64,000 nucleotides of DNA from Phycisphaeraceae bacterium. GTDB lineage: Bacteria; Planctomycetota; Phycisphaerae; Phycisphaerales; Zrk34. Where the stretch lies: NCBI GenBank assembly GCA_028282805.1, contig JANQHD010000006.1, positions 1-64,000 of the forward strand. Reading direction: 5' to 3'. The notes below the pieces were generated by a model, which was not told the origin of the DNA, ran no database searches, and saw nothing but the letters and a program-made list of their open reading frames with translations. This document shows, piece by piece, positions 1 through 7,793 of this stretch; within the stretch, counting starts at the first letter, position 1; each line of letters begins with the position of its first letter. A program made the position numbers and the translations under genes.

Positions 1-359
1 ACTACATCGGTGACGACCTGGGTGCGCCCGGCGGCATCTTCGACTGGTTCAACGACCCCGCGCTGGGCAACGGCGACATGTCCGGCAGCGACGCGACCGG
101 GGCCGCCAACACCTGGTACCTCGACAACTGGACCGAGGTCTTCCGCGACCGTAACAACAGTTTCCAGTCCGAGACCAACATCGCCCTGCCCGGGGCTGGC
201 GGCAACGAGATCTACCTCGCCTTCTGGCTGGACAACGGCGACCACGACCTGGCGAAAATCGACAACATTGTCGTCTCCGCCACCCCGATCCCCGAACCCG
301 GCTCGCTCGCCCTGCTGGCCGTTGGAGCCGGCCTGATGACCCGGCGGCGGAGGGCCTAA
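1..359 (+). CDS. PEP-CTERM sorting domain protein, C-terminal part
   Basis: Open from the window edge (first full codon at 3), so the N-terminus lies outside. The last ~25 residues carry the tripartite PEP-CTERM signal: a Pro-Glu-Pro motif (PIPEPGSLALLAVGAG), a short hydrophobic helix and a terminal Arg cluster (TRRRRA). Known: such tails are recognised by the exosortase system, cleaved, and the protein is released or attached to the envelope or exopolysaccharide. The remaining visible ~90 residues are rich in Asn, Asp and aromatics, as in secreted beta-sandwich domains of this class, but I cannot assign a family. No exosortase gene is present in the window. Confidence 0.85.
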   Translation, partial: YIGDDLGAPGGIFDWFNDPALGNGDMSGSDATGAANTWYLDNWTEVFRDRNNSFQSETNIALPGAGGNEIYLAFWLDNGDHDLAKIDNIVVSATPIPEPGSLALLAVGAGLMTRRRRA

Positions 360-481
360 ATGCCCGGGCTCAGGGCATGCTCTGTCGCGAGATACACGAT
401 GGGGTGATTCTTATAAAAACCCGCCAAACCTACCCTTTGTGTGGATTGTAAGCCGTAAATCATACCGATAACATTTCACAA

Positions 482-590
482 GCTTGAGGGATCAAGCAAG
501 CCCCGCCCGGAACGCCGGGAGCGAGAAAAGACGTCGGGGTCGAGAAAAGAACAAGCCCCTTGTCAAACGACAAGGGGTTTTGTTTTGCGC
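482..590 (+). ncRNA. Candidate structured small RNA or structured 3' UTR
   Basis: Consecutive helices can be drawn. Positions 482-487 pair with 492-497 and enclose a GGGA (GNRA-type) tetraloop. 501-505 pairs with 535-539 and encloses a second hairpin, 506-510 with 515-519, loop AACG. The sequence GAGAAAAGA occurs twice (523-531 and 542-550), once inside and once just after the second helix. The chain ends in the intrinsic terminator at 553-586. I match it to no named RNA family. It could be an independent small RNA or the 3' UTR of the PEP-CTERM gene. Confidence 0.3.
553..586 (+). terminator. Intrinsic terminator
   Basis: A perfect 9-bp stem (556-564 with 569-577, loop AAAC), extended by a G-T and two A-T pairs, is followed by TTTTGTTTT. 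It can end the PEP-CTERM transcript or the candidate RNA upstream. Confidence 0.85.
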
Positions 591-628
591 CAGTGAACAG
601 TCACAACCCCATTGAATCTTACAGGTCC

Positions 629-726
629 ATAGCACCGAGCGGGAGCCCGGAGCATGCGGCACCAAAGCATTCTTACGCGTTGCCCAAGCCCGTTGATCCA
701 TGCTCCGGGCTCCCGCCCGGTGCTAT
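629..726. repeat. Long inverted repeat, 28-nt arms
   Basis: The arm at 629-656 is the reverse complement of 699-726 except for one position, separated by 42 nt. The arms are GC-rich and contain GGGAGCCCGG. There is no T-tract, so this is not a standard terminator. It resembles REP/MITE-like palindromic elements dispersed in planctomycete intergenic DNA. Dispersal elsewhere in this genome cannot be tested here. Confidence 0.7.
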
Positions 727-759
727 CGCTCACCATCCAGTTCACTTGATATTGACACC

Positions 760-1203
760 TCAGATCGTCGCGCTCAACCCAGCAGCCAAGTCCTCTAGTG
801 TGCCCGCATACACGCCGGTAGCCTCGGCATCCTCGATATCCATCAGGAACTTCTCAACTGCATGCTCGCGACCGACGTGCTGCAGAAGCGCCTCGGCCAA
901 GCCACGCGCAGAATAGACTTCCTGCTTGCTCCGCTTGTAATCCACTTCATGTAACAGCAGCTGACTCAGCCGAACTTTGGCCCCAAGGCTCAGCGGTTCT
1001 AAAATAATTGCAAACCCACCCCGAGTATGCCCGATCGCGAACTTGACAAAATCCGCGTCTACGCCGACAGGCTGCGTGCTCTCCACGCTGATCTCAATTC
1101 CCAGATCGCTTGTCAACTCTACTTCGGCCATATGGCCCACGATATAACTGCTGCCGCCAGCCATTTGATTGATCTCACGAACAGAAAAGACAATCGGCTT
1201 CAT
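760..1203 (-). CDS. Uncharacterised protein, coupled to ilvB
   Basis: 147 residues, function not recognised. Its ATG lies 12 nt beyond the ilvB stop, with a GAGAAG ribosome-binding site overlapping the end of ilvB. A TTG start at 1215 is possible but less likely. The N-terminal half is rich in beta-forming residues and contains a short Glu/Asp/Ser/Val region; the C-terminal half is probably helical. It is not an ACT-domain acetolactate synthase small subunit, which would be the expected downstream neighbour. Base composition is slightly lower in GC than the neighbours. Translational coupling to ilvB is inferred from spacing. Confidence 0.65.
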   Translation of the reverse strand: MKPIVFSVREINQMAGGSSYIVGHMAEVELTSDLGIEISVESTQPVGVDADFVKFAIGHTRGGFAIILEPLSLGAKVRLSQLLLHEVDYKRSKQEVYSARGLAEALLQHVGREHAVEKFLMDIEDAEATGVYAGTLEDLAAGLSATI

Positions 1204-1215
1204 CGGGCTTCTCAA

Positions 1216-3015
1216 TCAATCAAAATCCCCGAGCACCATGTCGTCCACCGTCTTGCCCGCCGGCATCATCGGGTAGACGTGCTCGTGTTTCTCGACCAGG
1301 CACTCGAGCACGGCCGGGCCTTCGTGGGCGAGGAACTGCGACATGACTTGCTTGAGATCTTCGCGCTTCGTGCAGCGAAAGGCCTTGCAGTGCATCGCCT
1401 CGACGAGCTTGCAGAAGTCGGGGTTGTGCATCTCGGTGTGGCTGTAGCGCTCTTCGTAGAACAGGTCCTGCCACTGCTTGACCATGCCCTGGAAGTCGTT
1501 GTTGAGGATGATCGTCTTCGCGGGGATGCCGTACTGCGCCGCGGTGGCCAGCTCCATCGCGGTCATGCAGAACGACCCGTCGCCGTCGAAGCTGTACACC
1601 GGCAGGGGCTCGCGGCCCTCGCGCTCGGCCTGCACCATCTCGCCGAGCTGCGCGCCGATCGACGACGGCACGCCGAAGCCCATCGTGCCCAGCCCGCCGC
1701 TGGTCAGCCACTGGCGCGGGCGCGAGAACTCGAAGAACTGCGCCGCCCACATCTGGTGCTGACCGACGCCCGTGGTGACGATCGCCTCGCCCCCCGTCTG
1801 CTTGTAGAGCTCTTCGACGACCTGCTGCGGCTTGATGTGGCCCTCGCGCTCGTCGGCGTCGTAGGCGAACGGGTGGTCCGTCTTCCACTTGACGCACCGG
1901 TCGACCCACGCCTTGCGCTGACGCGCTTCGAGCAACGGCAGCAGCAGCTCGAGGTTCTGCTTCGCGTCGCCCTCGACGCCGATGGTCACGGACACGGCCT
2001 TGTTGATGTTCTCGGGGGCGATGTCGAAGTGGATGATGCCGCCGCGGCCGAGGCGTTCGGCCTCACGCGCGGAAGGGGCGAACTTGCTCAGGTCGCCGGT
2101 CACCCGGTCGTCGAACCGTGCGCCCACGGCGATGACCACGTCGGCGTCGCGCATCGCCCAGTTGCCGTACGCCGAGCCGTGCATGCCGAGCATGTGCAGC
2201 GAAAGCTCGTCGCGCTCGTCGAAGGCGCCCAGGCCCTGCAGCGTGGTGGTCACGGGGATGTGCGCCTTGCGGGCGCACGCGCCGAGCACCTCGGTTGCGC
2301 CGGCGAGGATCGCGCCTTGGCCGACGTAGAACAGCGGCCTTTCGGCGCCGTTGATCAGCTCGGCGGCGCGGTCGATCTCGCTGGACGTGCCGAACTCGCG
2401 GATGTGGTAGCCCGGCAGGTACGGGTCGGTGCTGACCGGCTTGCGGAGCACCGACGCGGTGATGTCCTTCGGCAGGTCGACGAACACCGGGCCCGGCCGG
2501 CCGGTGGTGGCCACGTGGAACGCGGTGTTGATCGCGCGGGGGATGTCTTCGACGCGCTTGACCAGCGTGTTCCACTTGGTGCAGGGGCGGGTGATGCCGG
2601 TCATGTCGGCTTCCTGGAACGCGTCGGTGCCGATCGCGCCGGTGGCGACCTGGCCGGCGAAGACGACCATGGGCGTGCCGTCCATCAGCGCGTCCTGCAT
2701 GGGCGTGACGGTGTTGGTCGCGCCGGGCCCGGAGGTCACCAGGCACACGCCGGGCTTGCCGGTCACGCGGGCGTAGCCCTCGGCCATGTGGCCGGCGCCC
2801 TGCTCGTGGCGGGTGAGGATGAACTTGAAGTGTTCGGATTCGTGGATGGCGTCGAACACGGGCAGGATCGCCCCGCCGGGGTAGCCGAAGATCACTTCCA
2901 CGCCGTGCTCGCGCATCAGCTCGTGGAAGATCTGGGCGCCGGTCATGCCGACGAAGCGGTCGGTGGTGGGGGCGGTTTCGTGGTCGATCTGTGTGTTCAG
3001 TTCGGGGGTGGCCAT
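1216..3015 (-). CDS. ilvB: Acetolactate synthase, large (catalytic) subunit
   Basis: 599 residues, normal for the biosynthetic enzyme, which condenses two pyruvates (or pyruvate with 2-oxobutyrate) using ThDP, FAD and Mg in the first common step of Val, Leu and Ile synthesis. Seen: the N-terminal pyrimidine-binding domain with the catalytic Glu region (IFGYPGGAILPVFDAI), the central FAD-type domain, and the C-terminal ThDP motif from FDGDGSF to LNNDFQGMVKQW. The start has a good AGAGG site (ATG at 3015). No ilvN/ilvH small-subunit gene follows, so the regulatory subunit must be elsewhere. Expression is probably controlled by the Val/Ile-rich leader peptide at 3139-3231. Confidence 0.95.
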   Translation of the reverse strand: MATPELNTQIDHETAPTTDRFVGMTGAQIFHELMREHGVEVIFGYPGGAILPVFDAIHESEHFKFILTRHEQGAGHMAEGYARVTGKPGVCLVTSGPGATNTVTPMQDALMDGTPMVVFAGQVATGAIGTDAFQEADMTGITRPCTKWNTLVKRVEDIPRAINTAFHVATTGRPGPVFVDLPKDITASVLRKPVSTDPYLPGYHIREFGTSSEIDRAAELINGAERPLFYVGQGAILAGATEVLGACARKAHIPVTTTLQGLGAFDERDELSLHMLGMHGSAYGNWAMRDADVVIAVGARFDDRVTGDLSKFAPSAREAERLGRGGIIHFDIAPENINKAVSVTIGVEGDAKQNLELLLPLLEARQRKAWVDRCVKWKTDHPFAYDADEREGHIKPQQVVEELYKQTGGEAIVTTGVGQHQMWAAQFFEFSRPRQWLTSGGLGTMGFGVPSSIGAQLGEMVQAEREGREPLPVYSFDGDGSFCMTAMELATAAQYGIPAKTIILNNDFQGMVKQWQDLFYEERYSHTEMHNPDFCKLVEAMHCKAFRCTKREDLKQVMSQFLAHEGPAVLECLVEKHEHVYPMMPAGKTVDDMVLGDFD

Positions 3016-3138
3016 GATGGGAGCCTCTAATTCTATCGCGTGCCGGGCCGGTGGGGCCGGGCGGTGAGTTTATGAAACAAATCGGACTGTGCAGCCGAGT
3101 CAGCGTAACTTTGGTTGTGGAGGGTGCGGGTCAACCGC

Positions 3139-3231
3139 TCAGCTAACAGCGACCGGCACAACGACAGCAATAATGGCCACGGCGGTGGCCATGGTTAGGG
3201 ACAGGCGGGAGCTGGAGCTGTCGTTGCTCAT
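3139..3231 (-). CDS. Val/Ile-rich leader peptide of ilvB (candidate attenuator)
   Basis: A 30-codon ORF ending 123 nt before ilvB. Its C-terminal part reads AVAIIAVVVPVAV: 8 of 13 codons are Val or Ile. They include ATT-ATT and two GTT codons, which the surrounding genes largely avoid. Known: short peptides rich in the regulated amino acids precede ilv operons in enterobacteria and actinobacteria and sense aminoacyl-tRNA through ribosome stalling. A perfect GGCCAC/GTGGCC hairpin lies inside the ORF (3175-3190). I find no terminator with a T-tract before ilvB, so any mechanism may be Rho- or translation-based. The rest of the ilvB upstream region (3271-3442) holds no gene. Confidence 0.6.
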   Translation of the reverse strand: MSNDSSSSRLSLTMATAVAIIAVVVPVAVS

Positions 3232-3240
3232 CGGGGGCAA

Positions 3241-3270
3241 AGTATATCGACCCGCGGGTCCGCAAAGCAA
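3241..3270 (-). promoter_or_regulatory. Sigma70-type promoter for leader peptide and ilvB
   Basis: On the minus strand TTGCTT (3270-3265), an 18-nt spacer and TATACT (3246-3241). The predicted start falls about 3 nt before the leader-peptide ATG, so the peptide would be read from a nearly leaderless message. Confidence 0.5.
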
Positions 3271-3442
3271 GGGAAAAACGACGGTGGGCCGAGGATTCTG
3301 CCAAATCACCGAGTTTTTGGGCAACATATGCCCCCGCCCTGGCGTTAACCCCCTGAAGCGGGCATTTTCAGGCCCGAAACCCGGTCGGCCCGGCGGTAGA
3401 ATGCAATCGGACCCGATCGCGGCCCGTTAGACAGGTGTGTGG

Positions 3443-4006
3443 ATGGAACATTCGCTGGACGAAACCTTGGCCGCCGCCGGGGCGGGAGACGAGTCGGCTT
3501 GGCGTCGGCTGGTCGAGGCGTACACGGGCCGGGTGTACGGCGTGATCTACCGCCAGTGCGGCGACGCCGAGCTCAGCGAGGAGATCACCCAGACCGCCTT
3601 CGTCAAGGTGGTCGCGAAGCTGGGTGACTACAACGAGACGGGGCGCTTCGAGGCGTGGCTGTTCCGCATCGCCACCAACTGCCTGCGGGACGAGATGCGC
3701 CGGCGCAAGCGACAGGCCAACACCGTGGACTTCGCCGCCACCCCGCCGGAATCGATCGGCTACACCGGCGACGAGGCCCACGAGCCCGACGCCCCCCTGC
3801 TCGCCGCCGAGCGGAACAGCCGGTTGGCCCAGGCCGTCGCCGAGCTGCCCGAAGCGGACCAGCAGTTGCTGAACATGCGATACGTCGGCGAGCTGAGCTA
3901 CCAGCAGATCGCCGAGGCGCTCGAACAACCGCTGGGCACCGTGCTCGCCCGCGGGCACCGGGCGCTGAAGAAACTCAAAGCCAAGCTGGCCGAGGAGGCC
4001 GCTTGA
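3443..4006 (+). CDS. ECF-family RNA polymerase sigma factor
   Basis: 187 residues. Region 2 is seen around DAELSEEITQTAFVKVVAKL and FEAWLFRIATNCLRDEMRRR. Region 4 helix-turn-helix is seen at LSYQQIAEALEQPLGTVLAR. It lacks regions 1 and 3, as ECF factors do. The ATG at 3443 has an AGGTG site 6 nt upstream; a GTG at 3437 is also in frame. It is the first gene of a three-gene run: 12 nt later comes a single-TM protein, then a secreted protein. This is the usual sigma / anti-sigma / envelope-sensor layout. Confidence 0.92.
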   Translation: MEHSLDETLAAAGAGDESAWRRLVEAYTGRVYGVIYRQCGDAELSEEITQTAFVKVVAKLGDYNETGRFEAWLFRIATNCLRDEMRRRKRQANTVDFAATPPESIGYTGDEAHEPDAPLLAAERNSRLAQAVAELPEADQQLLNMRYVGELSYQQIAEALEQPLGTVLARGHRALKKLKAKLAEEAA

Positions 4007-4018
4007 GGAACCGCAGCG

Positions 4019-4606
4019 ATGAACCGCAAAGACCTGAACATCCCGATCGACGACGAGCTGAAGGCGCTGGAGCGTGCGCTGGCCGACGAGCTGCGGGTCG
4101 ACACGCCCGCGGGTTTGGCCGACCGCGTGTTCGACGCGACGCTGGCGCCGATGCGCGACGAGCTGGCCGGGCTGCAAGAGGTCGAAGGCAAGCTGCGCGA
4201 CGAGCTGGCCGTGCCGACGCCGCGGGGTTTGGCCGAGCGTGTGTACGCCGCGTCGGTCGAGCGGCTGCCGGGCCGCGCCGAGCCGGAGCCGGTGATCGCG
4301 CGCATCGGCTGGGTGCATTCGAAGGCCTGGCGGGTCGCCGCGGCGGTGGTTTTGGTGTTGGTGCTCGCGGCGATCTGGCTGAAGCCGAACACGCCGGCCG
4401 TCACCGACGACCCGGCGCCCGACACCGTCGCCGTGGACGACTCGCTGACCGAAGCACAGATCGAAGCGCAACTCAGCGCGGAGCTCGACGAGATCGCCAT
4501 GCTCGTCAGCAACGCCACCTACCAGCCCCTCGACAGCTACAACCTCGACGAGTTGGTTGAACTGGACGCGCTGCTCGACCAGATGATGGGCGAAACGAAC
4601 GGTTAG
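4019..4606 (+). CDS. Single-TM protein, probable anti-sigma factor
   Basis: 195 residues. A soluble N-terminal part of ~100 residues carries a tandem duplication: VDTPAGLADRVFDATL near 28 and VPTPRGLAERVYAASV near 66, each following a DELA/DELR stretch. One TM helix at about 108-123 (VAAAVVLVLVLAAIWL) is followed by an acidic periplasmic tail. No zinc-binding HxxxCxxC anti-sigma motif is present and I cannot assign a family. Position directly after the ECF gene, N-in topology and duplicated amphipathic segments suggest that it sequesters the sigma factor; this is inference. Confidence 0.7.
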   Translation: MNRKDLNIPIDDELKALERALADELRVDTPAGLADRVFDATLAPMRDELAGLQEVEGKLRDELAVPTPRGLAERVYAASVERLPGRAEPEPVIARIGWVHSKAWRVAAAVVLVLVLAAIWLKPNTPAVTDDPAPDTVAVDDSLTEAQIEAQLSAELDEIAMLVSNATYQPLDSYNLDELVELDALLDQMMGETNG

Positions 4607-4680
4607 TTCAGCCACAACTCTGATCGCTGCCCACAGGGGGCACGCAGGCAACCGGCGCTCGCCGGAAAGGAACACCGAAG

Positions 4681-5589
4681 ATGAACGCAACTAGCAAGTG
4701 GATGTGGATGGTGTGCGGCTGCATCGTCGCGGCGCTGGCGCTGGCCGACGTGGCCCAGGCGCAGGACCGCGGCGGCCCGGGTGGCGGCCCCCCCGGCGGC
4801 GACCGGCGCAGCGACGCCCCACGCAGCGACCGCGGGCCCGGTGGTGATCGGCGCGGCGGTTGGGGCGGCGATCGGCGCGGCGGCTGGGGCGGCCAGATGG
4901 AAGAGCTCACCGACGAGCAGCGCGAAGAGGCGATGGCGGTGTTCAAGGACATGAACCCCGAGCGCTACGAGCGCACGCAGGAATGGGCCAAGAACAACCC
5001 GCAGATGGCCGACCGCATGGCGAGCATGGTGTATCGCCAGCTCAAGCACCTGATCGAGATGAAGAAGAACGACCCGATCCACTACCGGGCGATCGTCAAG
5101 GGACGCAAGCTCGACGGTGAGCTCCGCACGCTGCGCCAGCAGATCCGCGCCGCCCAGCAGGCCGGCGACGAGTCCAAGGCCGAGCAGCTGACCATCAAGC
5201 TGCGCGACCTGCTCGAGGAGCGCTTCGAGGTTCAGCAGACCCTCGACCAGAAACGCCTGGAACAGATGAAGCGCGACGCTGAGAAGCTCGAGGAGAAGAT
5301 CGCCAGCGACGAGGCGAAGAAGGACGAGGTCATCGACGAACGCCTGGCCAAGTACCTGTCGGCCGAGCACGACCCCGAGATCGACGGCTGGCGTCGCCCG
5401 CAAGGCGGTGAGCGCGGTGACCGCGGCCCACGCGGCGAAGGCGACCGCGACGAGCGACGCGACCGCTGGAACCGGGGCGGCGACCGCGATGCGCCCCGCG
5501 ACGCCCCGCGCGATCGCTGGGGACGCGGCGGCGACCGTGACACCGACGCCGACAAGGCCGAGAGCACCGAGAAGACCGGGCGCGATTGA
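4681..5589 (+). CDS. Secreted charged helical protein with Arg/Gly-rich segments
   Basis: 302 residues. A signal peptide ends near ADVAQAQ. A Gly/Arg/Asp-rich stretch of ~45 residues follows, then a long highly charged helical region (about 75-235, starting ELTDEQREEAMAVF) and a second Arg/Asp/Gly tail (RGGDRD-type repeats). The helical core with its LTDEQ start resembles periplasmic CpxP/Spy/CnrX-like sensors and chaperones, but similarity is only at pattern level. An AGGAA site precedes the ATG. As third gene of the ECF operon it may be the envelope sensor or a main target. The low-complexity arms could bind polyanions. Confidence 0.65.
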   Translation: MNATSKWMWMVCGCIVAALALADVAQAQDRGGPGGGPPGGDRRSDAPRSDRGPGGDRRGGWGGDRRGGWGGQMEELTDEQREEAMAVFKDMNPERYERTQEWAKNNPQMADRMASMVYRQLKHLIEMKKNDPIHYRAIVKGRKLDGELRTLRQQIRAAQQAGDESKAEQLTIKLRDLLEERFEVQQTLDQKRLEQMKRDAEKLEEKIASDEAKKDEVIDERLAKYLSAEHDPEIDGWRRPQGGERGDRGPRGEGDRDERRDRWNRGGDRDAPRDAPRDRWGRGGDRDTDADKAESTEKTGRD

Positions 5590-5630
5590 GCGACAAGCAA
5601 CCACCGACCCGCAATGCCCACCCACAGCCA

Positions 5631-5662
5631 AAGCCCACCCATGGCAATGGGTGGGCTTTTTT
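5631..5662 (+). terminator. Intrinsic terminator after the ECF operon
   Basis: A perfect 12-bp stem (5631-5642 with 5647-5658) with a 4-nt loop (GGCA), followed by TTTT. It lies 41 nt after the secreted-protein stop codon and isolates the operon from leuB. Confidence 0.9.
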
Positions 5663-5749
5663 CTATGAAGCCCGCTCGGCCGAGGCGATATGCCCGCCGC
5701 CGCGACATTTGCTAACCTGTGCGGCTCGACCTTGCGAGGAGATGCGACC

Positions 5750-6835
5750 ATGGCGTTGAAACTGGCGGTGATCGGCGGCGACGGGATCGGACCGGAAGTC
5801 ACTCAAGCGGCCCTGCGCGTGCTCGAAGCGGCGGCGAAGGCGACCGACCTCACCTACGAAACCACCGACTTCCCCTTCTCGGCCGACCACTTCATCGAGA
5901 CCGGCCACGTGCTCGACGACGACGACATCGCCACGCTCAAACGGTACGACGCGATCGTGCTCGGCGCGGTCGGCGGCGCGCCCAACGACCCCCGCCTCGC
6001 CGGCGGCGTCATCGAGAAGGGCATCCTGCTCAAGCTCCGCTTCGACCTCGACCAGTACATCAACCTCCGGCCGGTCAAGCTCTACCCCGGCATCGACACG
6101 CCGCTGGCCGGCAAGGGGCCCGACGACATCGACTTCGTCTGCGTCCGCGAGAACACCGAAGACCTGTACTGCGGGCTCGGCGGCATCATGCGCAAGGGCA
6201 CGCCGAACGAGGTCGCCAACCAGACCATGGTCGCCACGCGGTTCGGCGTCGAGCGCTGCATCCGCTACGCGTTCGAGCTGGCGCGCAGCCGGCCGCGCAA
6301 GCACCTGACGCTGGTGCACAAGACGAACGTGCTCAACTTCGCCGGCGACACCTGGCACCGCGCGTTCGTCGAGGTCGGCGAAGAGTACAGCGACGTGGAA
6401 ACCGCCTACAACCACGTCGACGCGTGCTGCATGTTCATGGTCGCCAAGCCGGAGGTGTACGACACCATCGTCGTGCCCAACATGTTCGGCGACATCATCA
6501 CCGACCTGGGCGCGGCGATCGCCGGGGGCATGGGCATCGCCTCGTCGGGCAACCTCAACCCCGACGGCGCCGCGCCGTCGATGTTCGAGCCCGTGCACGG
6601 CAGCGCCCCCGACATCGCCGGGCAGAACCTGGCCAACCCGATCGCCGCGATCGACTCGATGGGCCTGCTGCTCCGCGAGACCGGCCGGATCAAGGGCGAC
6701 GCCGCCGCGGTCAAGGCCGGCGACCTTGTCGGTAAGGCCGTGCAGGCCAGCACGCACCACTTCGCGGGCAAACGCCTCGACCGCAGCGGCTATGCGTGCG
6801 ACGAGGTCGCCGCGATGATCATCGACGCGCTGTAG
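5750..6835 (+). CDS. leuB: 3-isopropylmalate dehydrogenase
   Basis: 361 residues. Oxidative decarboxylation of 3-isopropylmalate in leucine synthesis, NAD-dependent. Seen: GDGIGPEV near the N-terminus, substrate-loop region RFDLDQYINLRPVKLYPG, VRENTEDLY, the Lys/Asn catalytic region HKTNVL, Asp-rich metal site NMFGDIITDLGAAIAGG, and the NAD-binding segment EPVHGSAPDIAG. The sequence follows the short actinobacterial/planctomycete type rather than the proteobacterial one. The ATG at 5750 has a GAGGAG site; the frame is open further upstream but without a ribosome-binding site. With ilvB this is the second branched-chain amino-acid gene in the window, but it is a separate transcription unit. 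Confidence 0.9.
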   Translation: MALKLAVIGGDGIGPEVTQAALRVLEAAAKATDLTYETTDFPFSADHFIETGHVLDDDDIATLKRYDAIVLGAVGGAPNDPRLAGGVIEKGILLKLRFDLDQYINLRPVKLYPGIDTPLAGKGPDDIDFVCVRENTEDLYCGLGGIMRKGTPNEVANQTMVATRFGVERCIRYAFELARSRPRKHLTLVHKTNVLNFAGDTWHRAFVEVGEEYSDVETAYNHVDACCMFMVAKPEVYDTIVVPNMFGDIITDLGAAIAGGMGIASSGNLNPDGAAPSMFEPVHGSAPDIAGQNLANPIAAIDSMGLLLRETGRIKGDAAAVKAGDLVGKAVQASTHHFAGKRLDRSGYACDEVAAMIIDAL

Positions 6836-6860
6836 CGTGCGATCCGTTATCCTGTAAGGC

Positions 6861-7677
6861 ATGGCGATTCCGGCAACCGCATCGCAAGGTGGGCCCTCGG
6901 TGGCGTACATCGCGCGCGGGCAGCTGTTCATCAAGCGGCCCGGCGACGCGGCGCCGCGCGCGATCGACAGCGCGTTTGCCGAGCAGGTCCACCAGCGACA
7001 GGCCACGGACGCCGAGCGGCGCGGCTGGCAGAGCGGCAACCCCATCTGGAACACGATGCAGGAGCCGACCGGCTGGGCGGGCGTGATGCAGCCGCAGGCG
7101 GTCGCGTCGCAGCGGCGTGTGATGTTCGGCGGCGTCACCGCCGCGGGCGGTGAGCACGCGATGATCTACGTGCTGCACACCGACGCCATGAGCGGCATGT
7201 TCGAGTACACCCCCGAAGACGACCACGAACGCCGGCTGGTCCACCGCCAGCAGCTGTTCCTGCGCGACCTCGACCGCCACACGCGCGACGGGCGCATCGC
7301 CTGCTCGGCGGAGATGGAAGACGGCACGTCGCGCATCGTCGTCGCCGAGCCCGACGGCGGCCGGCGCAAACAGGTCACCGAGGGCGACACGCGTGACGAG
7401 AACCCCGCGTGGCAGCGCGACGCCGACGGGTCGACGCTCGTGTTCCAGTCCGCCGGCATCGGCCGCGACCCCTGCGGCGAGTCCATCGGCCTCGGGCCAA
7501 GCCGGGTCGAACGGCTCGACCGAACGGCTCGCCACGCACGTGATCGGCTACGACCTGGCCGAGTCGGGCGTGGTGTACACCGACGGCTTCCGCGTGCAGC
7601 ACCGCGACGACGACGGCCGGGTCACCACGATTTGCAAGGGCCAGCTCATCGAGCGGGTCGTGGCGCTGCGCGACTGA
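6861..7677 (+). pseudogene. TolB-like beta-propeller protein, frameshifted
   Basis: The first frame runs from ATG 6861 and shows WD40/TolB-like repeats (SRIVVAEPDGGRRKQVT, then DENPAWQRDADGSTLVFQS). Around 7490-7500 the coding pattern moves to the +1-offset frame and continues as STERLATHVIGYDLAESG to the stop at 7677. The original frame continues to 7754 as Arg-rich nonsense. One extra base (or two missing) in the GGGCC stretch explains it. This may be a real mutation or a sequencing/assembly error. If repaired, the product is ~270 residues, cytoplasmic or partly exported, with no clear signal peptide. A TATCCT hexamer lies 7 nt before the ATG. Confidence 0.7.
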
Positions 7678-7793
7678 AACGGCCGCGGCCGGGCCACGAC
7701 TACCGACCCGACGCGGGCGGACCGACTAACCTTTTCGCCGGTGGAACGCACTGACAGGCAGCCGGGCCGCACCCGGTAAGGTTTTGGTGCTCG

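Larger units (their letters stand above)
360..759. other. Gene-free stretch with RNA-like structure and an inverted repeat
   Basis: No convincing ORF on either strand. 360-481 is comparatively AT-rich and featureless apart from a weak promoter-like match near 436-470. It is followed by a chain of hairpins ending in a terminator (482-590) and by a long inverted repeat (629-726). The stretch separates the PEP-CTERM gene from the convergent 147-residue protein gene. Confidence 0.6.

Noticed and set aside
1027-3030. 667-codon plus-strand open frame
   Set aside because: Antisense to ilvB, composed of His/Arg/Val/Asp-rich sequence typical of shadow frames.
3016-3138. Intrinsic attenuator terminator between the leader peptide and ilvB
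   Set aside because: Only a short GGCC/GGCC stem was found, without a T-run; the leader mechanism is left open.
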